From positions 1 through 64,000 of the forward strand of contig CAXIWF010000207.1 of the NCBI GenBank assembly GCA_964036045.1: a stretch of 64,000 nt of DNA, written 5' to 3'. A program made the position numbers and the translations under genes. Shown here one piece after another: positions 24,415 to 35,600 of the stretch. This stretch comes from Eutreptiella sp. 'Long Island Sound 2002'. Its lineage: Eukaryota > Euglenozoa > Euglenophyceae > Eutreptiales > Eutreptiaceae. The first letter of the stretch is position 1, and every line of letters starts with the position of its first letter. The notes beneath the pieces are model-generated. The model saw only the letters and a list, made by a program, of their open reading frames with translations. It made no database searches and was not told where the DNA came from.

Positions 24415-25312
24415 CTAATGTCGGGGGTTGTGCTCAAATGTCGGGGGCCGTGCTCAAATGTTAGGGGTTGTGCTCAAAAGTCAGGGGTTGTGCTCAAATG
24501 TTGGGGGTCGTGCTCAAATATCGGGGGTTGTGCTCAAATGCCGGGGGTGGTGCTCAAATGTCGGGGGTCGTGCTCAAATGTTGGCGGTCGTGATCAAATG
24601 TCGGGGGTCGTGCTCAACAATTGGGCGTTGTGCTCAAATATCGGGGGTCGTGCTCAAATGTCGGGTGTCGTGCTCAAATGTCGGGGGTTGTGCTCAAATG
24701 TCGGGGGTCGTGCTCAAATATCGGGGGTTGTGCTCAATTGTCGGGGGTCGTGCTCAAATATGGGGGGTCGTGCTCAAATATCGGGGGTTGTGCTCAAATA
24801 TCGGGGTTTGTGCTCAAATGCCGGGGGTGGTGCTCAAATGTCGGGGGTCGTGCTCAAATGTTGGGGGTCGTGCTCTAATGTCGGGGGTTGTGCTCAACAA
24901 TCGGGGGTTGTGCTCAAATATCGGGGGTCGTGCTCAAATGTCGGGGGTCGTGCTCCAATTTTGGGGGTCGTGCTCAAATATCGGGGGTTGTGCTTAAATA
25001 TCGGGGGTTGTGCTCAAATGTCGGGGGTCGTCCTCAAATGTTGGGGGTCGTGCTCAAATGTCGGGGGTGGTGCTCAAATGTCGTGGGTCGTGCTCAAATG
25101 TTGGGGGTTGTGCTCAACTATCGGGGGTTGTGGTCAAATGCCGGGGCTGGTGCTCAAATGTCGCGGGTCGTGCTCAAATATAGGGGGTCGTGCTCAAATA
25201 TCGGCGGTTGTGCTCAAAAGTCAGGAGTTGTGCTCAAATATCGGGGGTTATGCTCAAATACCGGGGGTTGTGCTCAATTGTCGTGGGTCGTGCTCAAATG
25301 TCGGGGGTTGTG
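24410..25312. repeat. 20-bp G-rich minisatellite, block 1
   Basis: About 45 imperfect copies of a 20-bp unit of the type tgctcaaatgtcgggggtcg, with variants such as atatc, acaatc and ttggcgg. The order of variants at 24420-24890 recurs at about 26580-27040 in block 2, offset by 2161 and then 2141 bp, so the blocks share a duplicated segment that has since lost or gained one unit. The 346-codon frame across it is a by-product of a stop-free unit on this strand. Confidence 0.93.
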
Positions 25313-26282
25313 CTCCCCATGTCCCCTCCCCATGTCCAGGCATGCGCTCTCATACCTACAGCTCACAGGAGCTATCACTCCTGAGCGTGCGTCACGCATA
25401 GTGGTGGTAAGCACCCCAGAGGGGCAGCGCACCCCACTACCGACACGAAGCCCGGGGCAGCCCCCACACGAAAAGGGACGCGACATCCCCCCAGGGATAG
25501 CAAGGATGTTGCAGCAAATCCGAATGCCTCAAGCAAGGCCACAACAGCTACAGCCCCGAAGGGAACCACGGCCCAACGCGCGGACTTCACGCACCGCCGT
25601 CCTGCCCACCGGCCCTCCGATGGAGTTCAACGTAACTAGCACCCCGTCTCCGCGGGTGCTGAGTAGGCCAGGGCAATTCTCGCCATCTCCAGCATGGTCG
25701 CCGGCGGTGACTTCCAGTTGGCACTCAGTGCGGCACGTGTCCCCAGAGCATTGGTCGCCCGCATGCACACCAGGGGGGGGGTCTGACCGACAGCAGGATT
25801 CACCTCACCTGCCCCCCGTCCTGCTGGCGCCCCTATTTGAGAGCGCCATGTCTACCCCGTAAAGGGACAGCACCCAGAGTGCGTCTGATGAGGACGTGCA
25901 ACAGTATGCCGTCCGGTGTTCTACCCCCCCCGATCTGCCCCCCACCCCGCTGGCGCCACTTTTTGAGAGCGTGATGTCTGCCTCACGAGCGGACAGCACT
26001 CATCTTGAGTGCGATGAGGACATGGGTCAGTACGAAGTCCAGTACTCTACCCCACCCTCCGTGGGGGAGTGGCCCCCTAACCCCTTTACCTTTCCCACTC
26101 TTCGCGGAGCACAGCGTCTCTGCACGGAATTGCCTGGCATGGCCCGACAGGGCCAGGGATGGGTTCGTGACCCCCATGCACGACACTCCACCATGCTGTA
26201 CAGCATGCAGGAGGGTGCTCTGTCTTCCAACAGCGCGGAGGGGCTCATGAAGCATGGACGGGCCTCACGTGAGGCAACCTAA
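25313..26282 (+). pseudogene. Pro/Ser-rich coding-like segment with one in-frame TAA
   Basis: Between the two minisatellite blocks, one frame is open from 25313 to a TAA at 25860-25862 and then again in the same frame to 26282. It is Pro/Ser/Arg-rich and contains an internal protein repeat: LLAPLFESAMS before the TAA and PLAPLFESVMSASR after it, each associated with a SDEDVQQY or CDEDMGQY segment and STPP. The first repeat has ccgtaaagg where the second has tcacgagcg, so the TAA looks like a mutation inside a once-coding repeat. Splice-like signals flank the segment (ctacag near 25366, ttgggtgag near 26355). No known domain. Either a pseudogene or exons with misjudged boundaries. Confidence 0.35.
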
Positions 26283-26408
26283 AGGACGGAGGGGGGAGCC
26301 TCTTGTCATACAGGGCGGCAGCTCTCCAGAAACCCGCGCGACTTGCCCCTTGGGTGAGTTTGGGGGCTGGAATGGGTAGAAGCCCCATGGACTATTGCTC
26401 CTGAATAT

Positions 26409-27597
26409 GATTTCCTTCCTGTCGGGGGTTGTGCTCATAAGTCAGGGGTTGTGCTCAAATGTTGGGGGTCGTGCTCAAATATCGGGGGTTGTGCTCAAAA
26501 GTCAGGAGTTGTGCTCAAATGTTTGGGGTTGTGCTCAAAGATCGGGGGTTGTGCTCAAATGTTGGGGGTCGTGCTCTGATGTCGGGGGTTGTGCTCAAAT
26601 GTCGGGGGCCGTGCTCAAATGTTAGGGGTTGTGCTCAAATGTCGGGGGTTGTGCTCAAATGTTGGGGGTCGTGCTCAAATATCGGGGGTTGTGCTCAAAT
26701 GTCGGGGGTCGTGCTCAAATGTTGGCGGTCGTGATCAAATGTCGGGGGTCGTGCTCAACAATTGGGCGTTGTGCTCAAATATCGGGGGTCGTGCTCAAAT
26801 GTCGGGTGTCGTGCTCAAATGTCGGGGGTTGTGCTCAAATGTCGGGGGTCGTGCTCAAATATCGGGGGTTGTGCTCAATTGTCGGGGGTCGTGCTCAAAT
26901 GTGGGGGGTCGTGCTCAAATATCGGGGGTTGTGCTCAAATATCGGGGTTTGTGCTCAAATGCCGGGGGTGGTGCTCAAATGTCGGGGGTCGTGCTCAAAT
27001 GTTGGGGGTCGTGCTCTAATGTCGGGGGTCGTGCTCAACAATCGGGGGTTGTGCTCAAATATCGGGGGTCGTGCTCAAATGTCGGGTGTCGTGCTCAAAT
27101 GTCGGGGGTCATGCTCAAATATCGGGGGTCATGCTCAAATGTCGGGGGTCGTGCTCAAATATCGGGGGTCGTCCTCAAATGTTGGGGGTCGTGCTCAAAT
27201 ATCGGGGGCTGTGCTCAAATATGGGGGGTCGTGCTCAAATGCCGGGGGTTGTGCTCAAATGTCGGGGGTCGTGCTCAAATGTCGGGGGTCGTGCTGTAAT
27301 GTCGGGGATGGTGCTCAAATACCGGGGGTTGTGCTCAAATGTCGGGGGTCGTGCTCAAATGTCGGGGGTCGTGCTCAAATGTCGGGGGTGGTGCTCAAAT
27401 ATCGGGGGTTGTGCTCAAATGTCGGGGGTTGTGCTCAAAAATCAGGGGTCGTGCTCAAATATCGGGGGTTGTGCTCAAATGTCGGGGGTTGTGCTCAAAT
27501 GTCGGGCGTCGTGCTCGAATGTCAGGGGTCGTGCTCAAATATTGGGGATCTACTCAAATGTTGGGGATCCTGCTCAGATGTCGGGGGTCTGTTGTGT
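26409..27597. repeat. 20-bp G-rich minisatellite, block 2
   Basis: About 59 imperfect copies of the unit in block 1 (24410-25312). Variant order at 26580-27040 repeats that of 24420-24890. After 27540 the units decay (gatctactcaaatg, gatcctgctcagatg) and the array ends. Each unit carries a GGGGG tract on the plus strand. Confidence 0.93.
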
Positions 27598-28640
27598 GGT
27601 GATTATACTTCGCACTGTGTCGTGATGATCAGTTTGAGGGACATTTTATTGACGGGTGTTGAACCTGAGCCCCACGCTCCGTCTGACGAAGAGCTGCGAC
27701 TGAAGAAGGACTCAGAGCGTGCTGACCACGCGGTGCAGCGCGCGGTGTGACGTCAGCCCAGGGCGCACAACACATGCTCACACTAAAAGTTGCTGAACCG
27801 TGGCCAGTGTACACTGTCTGCAATGGTTGGGTGATGCTATTGGCTGGATGGATAGACTCGGCGGAACCACCCGAGCAATCCGCCAACCATTTGCGTGCTA
27901 ATTTCGGAATAGGACCAGTACAGTGGCACGAGAGTAGCCTCAGCCACTAGGAGACAGGCCAAGTCTTACCAAGACAAGACACCTGAACTAAGCAACCGAA
28001 CGAAAGCATGCTGAGCAACAGCGCAGAGAGTGGAGGTTTGGAACACGGAGGGAATTGCCTGAATTCTTAACGGCAAAGCCCTGAAGTTTGGGAATTGGAG
28101 TGTGTTTGGCTAAACCCACCCTTTTGCGGTGTCCCGGAAGTAGGTCAAGTTGACCCTTGCTGTGTTCTCAAGGTCCCCATTAGGATCCTAAAGCGGCCAC
28201 ATGATCTCATTGAAAAAAAAAATAACAAAAGGTCTTTCCCACCACTTGCCATTTTGCATGCATGTTGCACCATTCTTTCTTTGCCTCTTGCCCCCCAACT
28301 GCTGGGTACGAACTGCATGTTACTGGGCAACAGCACATTTGAACCATCAAGTTCATCATGGTTTAATTACATTTTTCTGGGAGGCATTAGATGAGAGATG
28401 GCAGTGGATTAGATTTCACATTGTTTCTTTGCCCCTTGCCCCTCCATTTCATGCATGTCACAACACTTCACAAAAATAAAACTATTTCTTCCCAAATTCT
28501 TTCCCACTTGCCATCTGTTTGCATGTTTGACCACATATCAAGCAATTTCATGCATGGCACAACACACACCAAGATTGTGCGAAACTTGGATGCGCTGGTG
28601 TATTTGCCCTCTTCTTTGCACCAGTATAATCTCTGATGAT
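27598..28640. other. Intergenic stretch with AT-rich part
   Basis: The first 150 bp continue an open frame from the minisatellite and end with a charged, protein-like segment (EPEPHAPSDEELRLKKDSER) at a TGA near 27748. This could be an exon tail but has no recognisable domain. From about 28180 the DNA is AT-richer and shows no gene. It includes similar segments around 28255 and 28505 (catgcatgt, accat, ttgcc), perhaps a degenerate repeat. Confidence 0.35.
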
Positions 28641-28754
28641 CTTGGATGGAGGCAGACTCAACACACCATTCGTAAAATTCAATTCAGAAACCTTTCTACA
28701 TCCTCTCCCTCATGCACTGACTCGATGGACAAGTGGAAAAGGGAAGAGTTGTGA
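28641..28754 (+). CDS. Possible 3' exon ending WKREEL (copy 1)
   Basis: The frame reads TQHTIRKIQFRNLSTSSP, then CTDSMDKWKREEL and TGA. The last ~16 residues and the following ~25 bp (gaacctccagcaaaa) recur at 29300-29385, where the peptide is CTDSVDEWKREEL. Conservative changes (M/V, K/E) with a kept stop suggest a duplicated coding exon. No known domain. It belongs to a longer open frame starting near 28455 whose first part looks non-coding. Confidence 0.3.
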   Translation, partial: LGWRQTQHTIRKIQFRNLSTSSPSCTDSMDKWKREEL

Positions 28755-28874
28755 ACCTCCAGCAAAACGTACCAGGTTGTTAAAAACAAAAGGCCCATTG
28801 GTGGCAGCCCGCCTTCTGGCTAGGGCCTCAACTCCCAAGTTCAACTCAACCCTCAACTTCCAAACTCACTAACA

Positions 28875-28976
28875 ATGGGTGTGATTTTACAATTTGATGG
28901 AACAAGGCCGGAGTATAAGATCGCCGCATTCCTAGAGAAGGAAGGAGCAAGGATTGCAAAACAAGAGGGCTGTTAG
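28875..28976 (+). CDS. Small ORF, 33 aa, unknown
   Basis: ATG to TAG, 33 codons, with balanced protein-like composition (MGVILQFDGTRPEYK, then IAAFLEKEGARIAKQEGC). It is preceded by a C/T/A-rich stretch (about 28830-28874) resembling a 5' leader. It may be the first exon of the gene whose end is at 29237-29356, but no clear splice donor was identified. No known family recognised. Confidence 0.25.
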   Translation: MGVILQFDGTRPEYKIAAFLEKEGARIAKQEGC

Positions 28977-29223
28977 GGGACCAACGATTTGGCCCCCAAT
29001 TGTGCCGTTCTTCACTCCTATTTGCAGCACCCGCTTTGAGCGCGGGCACTACAAAATGCTTCTCTCTCTCAAGTGCGTCCGCGATATTCTGTTCTTCTCC
29101 AGCATTTTGTAGTTGGTTGCGGGTGTGTTTGCCTGTACCTATTTGCTCCTTGCGGGAGCAACGTCGTCTTACCCACGCCCGGGTGTGGACCCATGTGACG
29201 GCGCCTTTTTTTGCTGCCAACAA

Positions 29224-29254
29224 CGAGCAGCAGTAGCAGCAGCAGCAGCAGCAT
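29224..29254. repeat. CAG microsatellite
   Basis: Short CAG-type tract with one TAG interruption (29234-29236). It leads directly into the frame at 29237-29356. Confidence 0.8.
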
Positions 29255-29356
29255 CAAGCAATTCCCAAGCAACGTCCGCGCCTTAGCCCTTCCCCTCCAC
29301 ACTCCTCTCCCCCATGCACCGACTCGGTGGACGAATGGAAAAGGGAAGAGTTGTGA
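29237..29356 (+). CDS. Possible 3' exon, poly-Gln start, ending WKREEL (copy 2)
   Basis: The frame begins with five CAG codons just after a TAG and reads HQAIPKQRPRLSPSPPHS, then PPCTDSVDEWKREEL and TGA. The tail is the paralogue of 28641-28754. The TAG at 29234-29236 preceded by a T-rich tract (cctttttttgctgcc) could be the AG of a splice acceptor, which would make this a terminal exon. Low-complexity Gln and Pro content limits confidence. Function unknown. Confidence 0.3.
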   Translation, partial: QQQQQHQAIPKQRPRLSPSPPHSSPPCTDSVDEWKREEL

Positions 29357-31494
29357 ACCTCCAGCAAAAGGTATCACGGGGTTGGTGGGGGGCATTTGTA
29401 GGACACGCTGTCAAGCGGTCTGCGCGGAACAAGATTTGCCGCCAGCGTCCAACCTGGAAATGGTCATTTCCGCCCACCCGACGCGACCTGATTTGCATTT
29501 GTCTGTGTTTTAATTAGGGCACACCCCCTCCCCCAAAGGGGGCACTGTAGTGCAGATAATAGGGCTCAACCTTGGCTTGCAACCTGTACACACCTTTTTT
29601 GTCCGATGGTCCTTTTTGGTGGCTTCCCCGTCCCGTGGCATAGTTCAAGTAATGCCACTAACAGGTCCACCCGTTTCATCGCTGTTGCGTTTGGAGGCCC
29701 CGCCTGCCTCTCCGTTTCGTACTTGTCTGCCATCCCTTTGGTGGAGCCCTTACTGTGCTTGGGGAATTTTTTGTTGATGTCGTTGTGCTGTAAGAAAAAT
29801 AAACAGACAACCAGAAACCTCTGCAATTGAAACCAGCGCTCCTTGCAAACCGTGGCCGGAAATCTGGTGCCAGATAGCTCAGGTTCAGGCCACGGCGATG
29901 GCGGTGCCCATTGAACGCGTCTGCTGGACCCGTGTCCATGCCCCTTGGCCTGTGTGCCATCCACGCCTGAGAACTTGCGTTGGGATGTAATGGTGCGACC
30001 CTGATCTGCGATGTCGCCTGCGCAAACCAGTCCTCCTCCTCTCCGTATTTTTCAGACGCCGGCGTGGCACATTAGGGCGCCCAAGCCCTGACCCAAGTAC
30101 CTCAAGGCGCGCCCCAAGACGCACAGTCCCAGCACCGTGCCATGTTGCTGGACCTGGACCCGACGCAACATCAAGTCATGCAGCAAAGCCCAAAATATGC
30201 ACCTCAAAGCAATCAATGTATGGTTGTGTGGATTGTTTTCATGTCAATTCACCTGAAAATTTTTCTTCAGCGCCTTCTGTGCTAATGTATTGTGTTTTCC
30301 TCAGGGTCATGTTCAGTGTGTCAGTCGGCTGTTCATATTGAATGGACTGTGATGAATTGATACCGTCTCATTGTGGACACAGATTTGGCCACAAATTTAT
30401 TGCTTTGGGTATCCCTTGGAGTGTGACCGTTGTTGACAAGGAGGAAGGTCAGCCAAGTATGGGCATTTAATATGCAACAAAAATCTGCGGTTCCAGCGGC
30501 ACTGAAGATGTTTGGGAATCCTGTTGGCAAGGAGGATGGTCAACCCCTCCCCCTCAGACGCCCACTGTGGTCTGGTGTGGCCCCACCCCTTTTAGGAGGA
30601 GGAAGTGTGGGCTTGGGGAGGTAGGAGGTATGGACTGTGGGCTTAAGTACCTGACAATTACTTCAGTGCCGAAAAGCTTGTTTTTTTGGTTTGTCAAAAC
30701 CTTGGGTGACTTTTCTCCCTGCGGCTTTGGCACCACATTTTAATACACAATTTTTTGCCTTGTTCCATTTTTCAGATGTGAGGCCACAATTGCAGCTTCT
30801 GATTGCATTGATGGAATCATTGGGCCACGGATATGGCAAGGCCCTCCTCATCGACATGCTGCTGGGCCGGTCCGGTCCGGTCAGAAGGTGTGTGGTGCAC
30901 CCCGAATGAATTTTTTTGTGCATGGGTGGGGATCCTGAAGTTTCCGAGTGCTTCTATGTTTGTGCGCACCAACAGGCTGTTGGTACGCCTGCATGGCAAC
31001 AAAAATTCTGGCATGCCAACTTCCCCCCCTACCCTTCCCCTCTCAAAGCAGTGAAAAATCTAATGCATCCGCAAGTGCTAACTGGCATATGTAGCTGACC
31101 CCCCCCCCCCTTCAGTCCAGGGCTTTCACTTTGAGGCCATAGGCACTTGTTCCAAATGGAAAGGCTGAGTCTGACAGTGCCACTGAATCTGGTCAATCCT
31201 ATTTAACTCACGGGGGCTGTTCCCGACCAGTACCCGAACCCAGGGGGGGGGGGGGGGGGCTCTACAGACCCCAGAATGGTTGTACGGGACAATAGGTTTT
31301 GTGGGCGCCGGAGATTTTGTTTTAGACCCTACCTCCTGGTCGGACCTTGGCTGATGGGAGCCTGAGTTGATGGGCAATTTTTTTTTGAAAAAAAAATTCC
31401 CCCACTTGGGTATGCGCTGCCGCCACGACCTCCATCAGCAGCCCTGCCCCAGCACCCACACCCGCCGTGACGCCAGACCCTGTCATGCCACTCG
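29357..31494. other. Intergenic stretch
   Basis: About 2.1 kb without a convincing gene. 30430-30620 has a 64-codon open frame of ordinary composition (KVSQVWAFNMQQKSAVPAA) with no known domain. A C run at 31101 and a G run at 31244-31258 resemble the homopolymer tips seen elsewhere, but I found no matching inverted repeat around them. Confidence 0.4.
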
Positions 31495-31583
31495 CACCCA
31501 GCCTGGCGAGCATGTTTCTGTGCTGGTTGCTGCTGCTGATAATGCTGCTGCTGCAAGGCACCCTGGCGAGCATGTTCCTGCGC

Positions 31584-31618
<35 letters not shown>

Positions 31619-34340
31619 GCAAGGCAGCCTGGCGAGCATGTTCCAGCGCTTGTTGCTGCTGCTGATAATGCTGCTGCTGCAAGGCGGCTTGGCGAGCATG
31701 TTCCAGCGCTTGCTGCTGCTGTTGATGCTGCTGCTGCAAGGCAGCCTGGCGAGCCTGTACCTGCGCTTGCTGCTGCCGTTGATGCTGCTGCTGCAAGGCA
31801 GCCAGGCGATCATGTTCCTGCACTTGCTGCTGCTGCTGATGCTGCTGCTGCAAGAAAGCCAGGCGAGCCTGTTCCCGCGCTTGCTGCTGCTGCTGATGCT
31901 GCTGCCGCAAGGCACCCTGGCGAGCCTGTTCCTGCACTTGCTGCTGCTGTTGATGCTGCTGCTGCAAGGCACCCTGGCGAGCCTGTTCCTGCGCTTGCTG
32001 CTGCCGCTGATGCTGCTGCTGCAAGGCAGCCTGGCGAGCCTGTTCCTGCGCTTGCTGCTGCTGCTGCTGCTGCCGCCGCAAGGCAGCCTGGCGATCATGT
32101 TCCTGCGCTTGCTGCTGCTGCTGATGCTGCTGCCGCAAGGCAGCCTGGCGATCATGCTCCTGCACTTGCTGCTGCTGGTGATGCTGCTGCGGCAAGGCAG
32201 CCTGGCGTGCCTGTTCCTGCACTTGCTGCTGCTGTTGATGCTGCTGCTGCAAGGCAGCCTGGCGAGCATGCTCCTGCACTTGCTGCTGCTGCTGATGCTG
32301 CTGCTGCAAGAAAGCCAGGCGAGCCTGTTACCGCGCTTGCTGCTGCTGCTGATGCTGCTGCTGCAAGACACCCTGGCGAGCCTGTTCCTGCACTTGCTGC
32401 TGCTGTTGATGCTGCTGCTGCAAGGCAGCCAGGCGAGCCTGTTCCTGCACTTGCTGCTGCTGTTGATGCTGCTGCTGCAAGGCACCCTGGCGAGCCTGTT
32501 CCTGCGCTTGCTGCTGCCGCTGATGCTGCTGCTGCAATGCAGCCAGGAGATCATGTTCCTGCGCTTGCTGCTGCTGCTGATGCTGCTGCCGCAAGGCAGC
32601 CTGGCGATCATGCTCCAGCACCTGCTGCTGCTGGTGATGCTGCTGCGGCAAGGCAGCCTGGCGTGCCTGTTCCTGCACTTGCTGCTGCTGTTGATGCTTC
32701 TGCTGCAAGGCACCCTGGCGAGCCTGTTCCTGCGCTTGCTGCTGCCGCTGATGCTGCTGCTGCAAGGCAGCCTGGCGAGCCTGTTCCTGCGCTTGCTGCT
32801 GCTGCTGCTGCTGCCGCCGCAAGGCAGCCTGGCGATCATGTTCCTGCGCTTGCTGCTGCTGCTGATGCTGCTGCCGCAAGGCAGCCTGGCGATCATGCTC
32901 CTGCACTTGCTGCTGCTGGTGATGCTGCTGCGGCAAGGCAGCCTGGCGTGCCTGTTCCTGCACTTGCTGCTGCTGTTGATGCTGCTGCTGCAAGGCAGCC
33001 AGGCGAGCCTGCTCCTGCGCTTGCTGCTGCTGTTGATGCTGCTGCCGCAAGGCAGCCTGGCGAGCATGCTCCTGCACTTGCTGCTGCTGCTGATGCTGCT
33101 GCTGCAAGAAAGCCAGGCGAGCCTGTTACCGCGCTTGCTGCTGCTGTTGATGCTGCTGCTGCAAGGCAGCCAGGCGAGCCTGTTCCTGCACTTGCTGCTG
33201 CTGTTGATGCTGCTGCTGCAAGGCAGCCAGGCGAGCCTGTTCCTGCACTTGCTGCTGCTGTTGATGCTGCTGCTGCAAGGCACCCTGGCGAGCCTGTACC
33301 TGCGCTTGCTGCTGCCGCTGATGCTGCTGCTGCAAGGCAGCCTGGCGATCATGTTCCTGCGCTTGCTGCTGCTGCTGATGCTGCTGCCGCAAGGCAGCCT
33401 GGCGATCATGTTCCTGCACTTGCTGCTGCTGGTGATGCTGCTGCGGCAAGGCAGCCTGGTGTGCCTGTTCCTGCACTTGCTGCTGCTGTTGATGCTGCTG
33501 CTGCAAGACAGCCAGGCGAGCCTGTTCCTGCACTTGCTGCTGCTGTTGATGCTGCTGCCGCAAGGCAGCCTGGCGAGCATGCTCCTGCACTTGCTACTGC
33601 TGCTGATGCTGCTGCTGCAAGAAAGCCAGGCGAGCCTGTTCCCGCTCTTGCTGCTGCTGCTGAGCCTGCTGCCGCAAGGCACCCTGGCGAGCCTGTTCCT
33701 GCACTTGCTGCTGCTGTTGATGCTGCTGCTGCAAGGCAGCCTGGCGAGCCTGGTCCTGCGCTTGCTGCTGCTGCTGCTGCTGCTGCCGCAAGGCAGCCTG
33801 GCGAGCATGCTCCTGCACTTGCTGCTGCTGGTGATGCTGCTGCTGCAAGGCAGCCTGGCGTGCCTGTTCCTGCGCTTGCTGCTGCTGATAATGCTGCTGC
33901 TGCAAGCCAGCCTGGCGATCATGTTCCTTCGCTTGCTGTTGCTGCTGCTGCTGCTGCTGCTGCACGGTAGCCTGGCGTGCATCTTCCTGCACTTGCTGCT
34001 GCTGTTGATGCTGCGGCTGCAAGGCAGCCTGGCGAGCCTGCTGCTGCGCTTGCTGCTGCTGTTGATGCTGCTGCTGCAAGGCACCCTGGCGAGCCTGCTC
34101 CTGCGCTTGCTGCTGCCGCTGATGCTGCTGCCGCAAGGCAGCCTGGCGATCATGTTCCTGCCCTTGCTGTTGCTGCTGCTGCTGCTGCTGCAAGCCAGCC
34201 TGGCGATCATGTTCCTTCGCTTGCTGTTGCTGCTGCTGCTGCTGCTGCTGCAAGACAGCCAGGCGATCATGTTCCTGCACTTGCTGCTGCTGATAATGCT
34301 GCTGCTGCAAGCCAGCCTGGCGATCATGTTCCTTCGCTTG

Positions 34341-34371
<31 letters not shown>

Positions 34372-35600
34372 ACGGTAGCCTGGCGTGCATCTTCCTGCAC
34401 TTGCTGCTACTGTTGATGCTGCGGCTGCAAGGCAGCCTGGCGAGCCTGCTGCTGCGCTTGCTGCTGCTGTTGATGCTGCTGCTGCAAGGCACCCTGGCGA
34501 GCCTGCTCCTGCGCTTGCTGCTGCCGCTGATGCTGCTGCTGCAAGGCAGCCTGGCGATCATGTTCCTGCCCTTGCTGTTGCTGCTGCTGCTGCTGCTGCA
34601 AGGCAGCCAGGCGATCATGTTCCTGCACTTGCTGCTGCTGCTGATGCTGCTGCTGCAAGGCACCCTGGCGACCCTGCTCCTGCACTTCCTGCTGCTGCTG
34701 ATGCTGCTGCTGCAAGGCATCCTGGCGAGCCTGCTCCTGCACTTGCTGCTGCTGTTGATGCTGTTGCTACAAGGCAGCCAGGCGAGCATGCTCCTGCACT
34801 TGCTGCTCCTGCTGATGCTGCTGCTGCAAGGCAGCCAGGCGAGCCTGCTCCTGCACTTGCTGCTGCTGTTGATGCTGCTGCTGCAAGGCACCCTGGCGAG
34901 CCTGTTCCTGCGCTTGTTGCTGCCGTTGATGCTGCTGCTGCAAGGCAGCGTGGCGAGCCTGCTCCTGCGCTTGCTGCTGCTGCTGGTGCTGCTGTTGCAT
35001 GGCAGCCTGGCGTGCCTGCTCCTGCACTTGCTGCTGCTGCTGATGCTGATGCCGCAAGGCAGCCTGGCGTGCCTTTTCCTGCGCTTGGTGCTGCTGATAA
35101 TGCTGCTGCTGCAAGCCAGCCTGGCGATCATGTTCCTTCGCTTGCTGTTGCTGCTGCTGCTGCTGGTGCTGCATGGTAGCCTGGCGTGCCTCTTCCTGCA
35201 CTTGCTGCTGCTGTTGATGCTGCTGCTGCAAGGCAGCCAGGCGAGCCTGCTGCTGCACTTGCTGCTGCTGTTTATCCTGCTGCCGCAAGGCAGCCTGGCG
35301 ATCATGTTCCTGCCCTTGCTGTTGCTGCTGCTGCTGCTGCTGCAATGCAGCCAGGAGATCATGTTCCTGCACTTGCTGCTGCTTCTGCTGCTGCTGCAAG
35401 GCAGCCTGGCGACCCTGCTCCTGCACTTGCTGCTGCTGTTGATGCTGCTGCTGCAAGGCACCCTGGCGAGCCTGCTTCTGCGCTTGCTGCTGCTGTTGAT
35501 GCTGTTGCCGCAAGGCAGCATTGGTGTGTTTGGGAGGGTCTGGGCGCAGACTGAAATGGGAGGCACCGGCACTTTCGAGGTCAAGGCTGCTGGCAACCAT
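31329..35600 (-). pseudogene. Gln-rich 19-residue repeat frame, broken by five stops
   Basis: The minus-strand frame starting at ATG 35600 reads MVASSLDLESAGASHF, then repeats of the type QQQHQQQQQAQEQARQAAL, and ends in a unique tail at 31329. The same frame is interrupted by stops at 34767, 34407, 33594, 33126 and 32328. Those checked are one substitution from the normal unit (CAG to TAG, or GAA to TAA). Variation at Gln and Glu codons is often synonymous (CAA/CAG, GAA/GAG). The unit would form an Ala/Gln-rich helix or coiled coil. The other minus frame (Ser/Cys/Arg-rich) and the plus frames (poly-Leu, Ala/Pro) are open too, so coding status is unproven. If it was ever a gene, this copy is broken; 36367-39825 is the intact counterpart. 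Confidence 0.3.
31495..35515. repeat. 57-bp CAG/CTG-rich repeat, array A (~70 units)
   Basis: Tandem 57-bp units rich in CTG on the plus strand (CAG on the minus strand), with anchors such as aaggcagcctggcgagcctg. 57 is 19 x 3, so every frame keeps phase. Length variation comes from gain or loss of CTG triplets. There are internal higher-order copies, for example the same unit order beginning at 33977 and again at 34385 (408 bp apart). Long open frames exist on both strands (1458 codons plus, 1424 minus). Confidence 0.95.

Noticed and set aside
29234-29236. Reassigned genetic code with TAG/TAA as glutamine (TAG in a CAG tract, TAA between gag and protease, TAG in the Gln arrays)
   Set aside because: The ~3000 codons of the intact Gypsy frames use only CAA/CAG for Gln, with one TAA at the gag end. 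A reassigned code should show many internal TAA and TAG codons.
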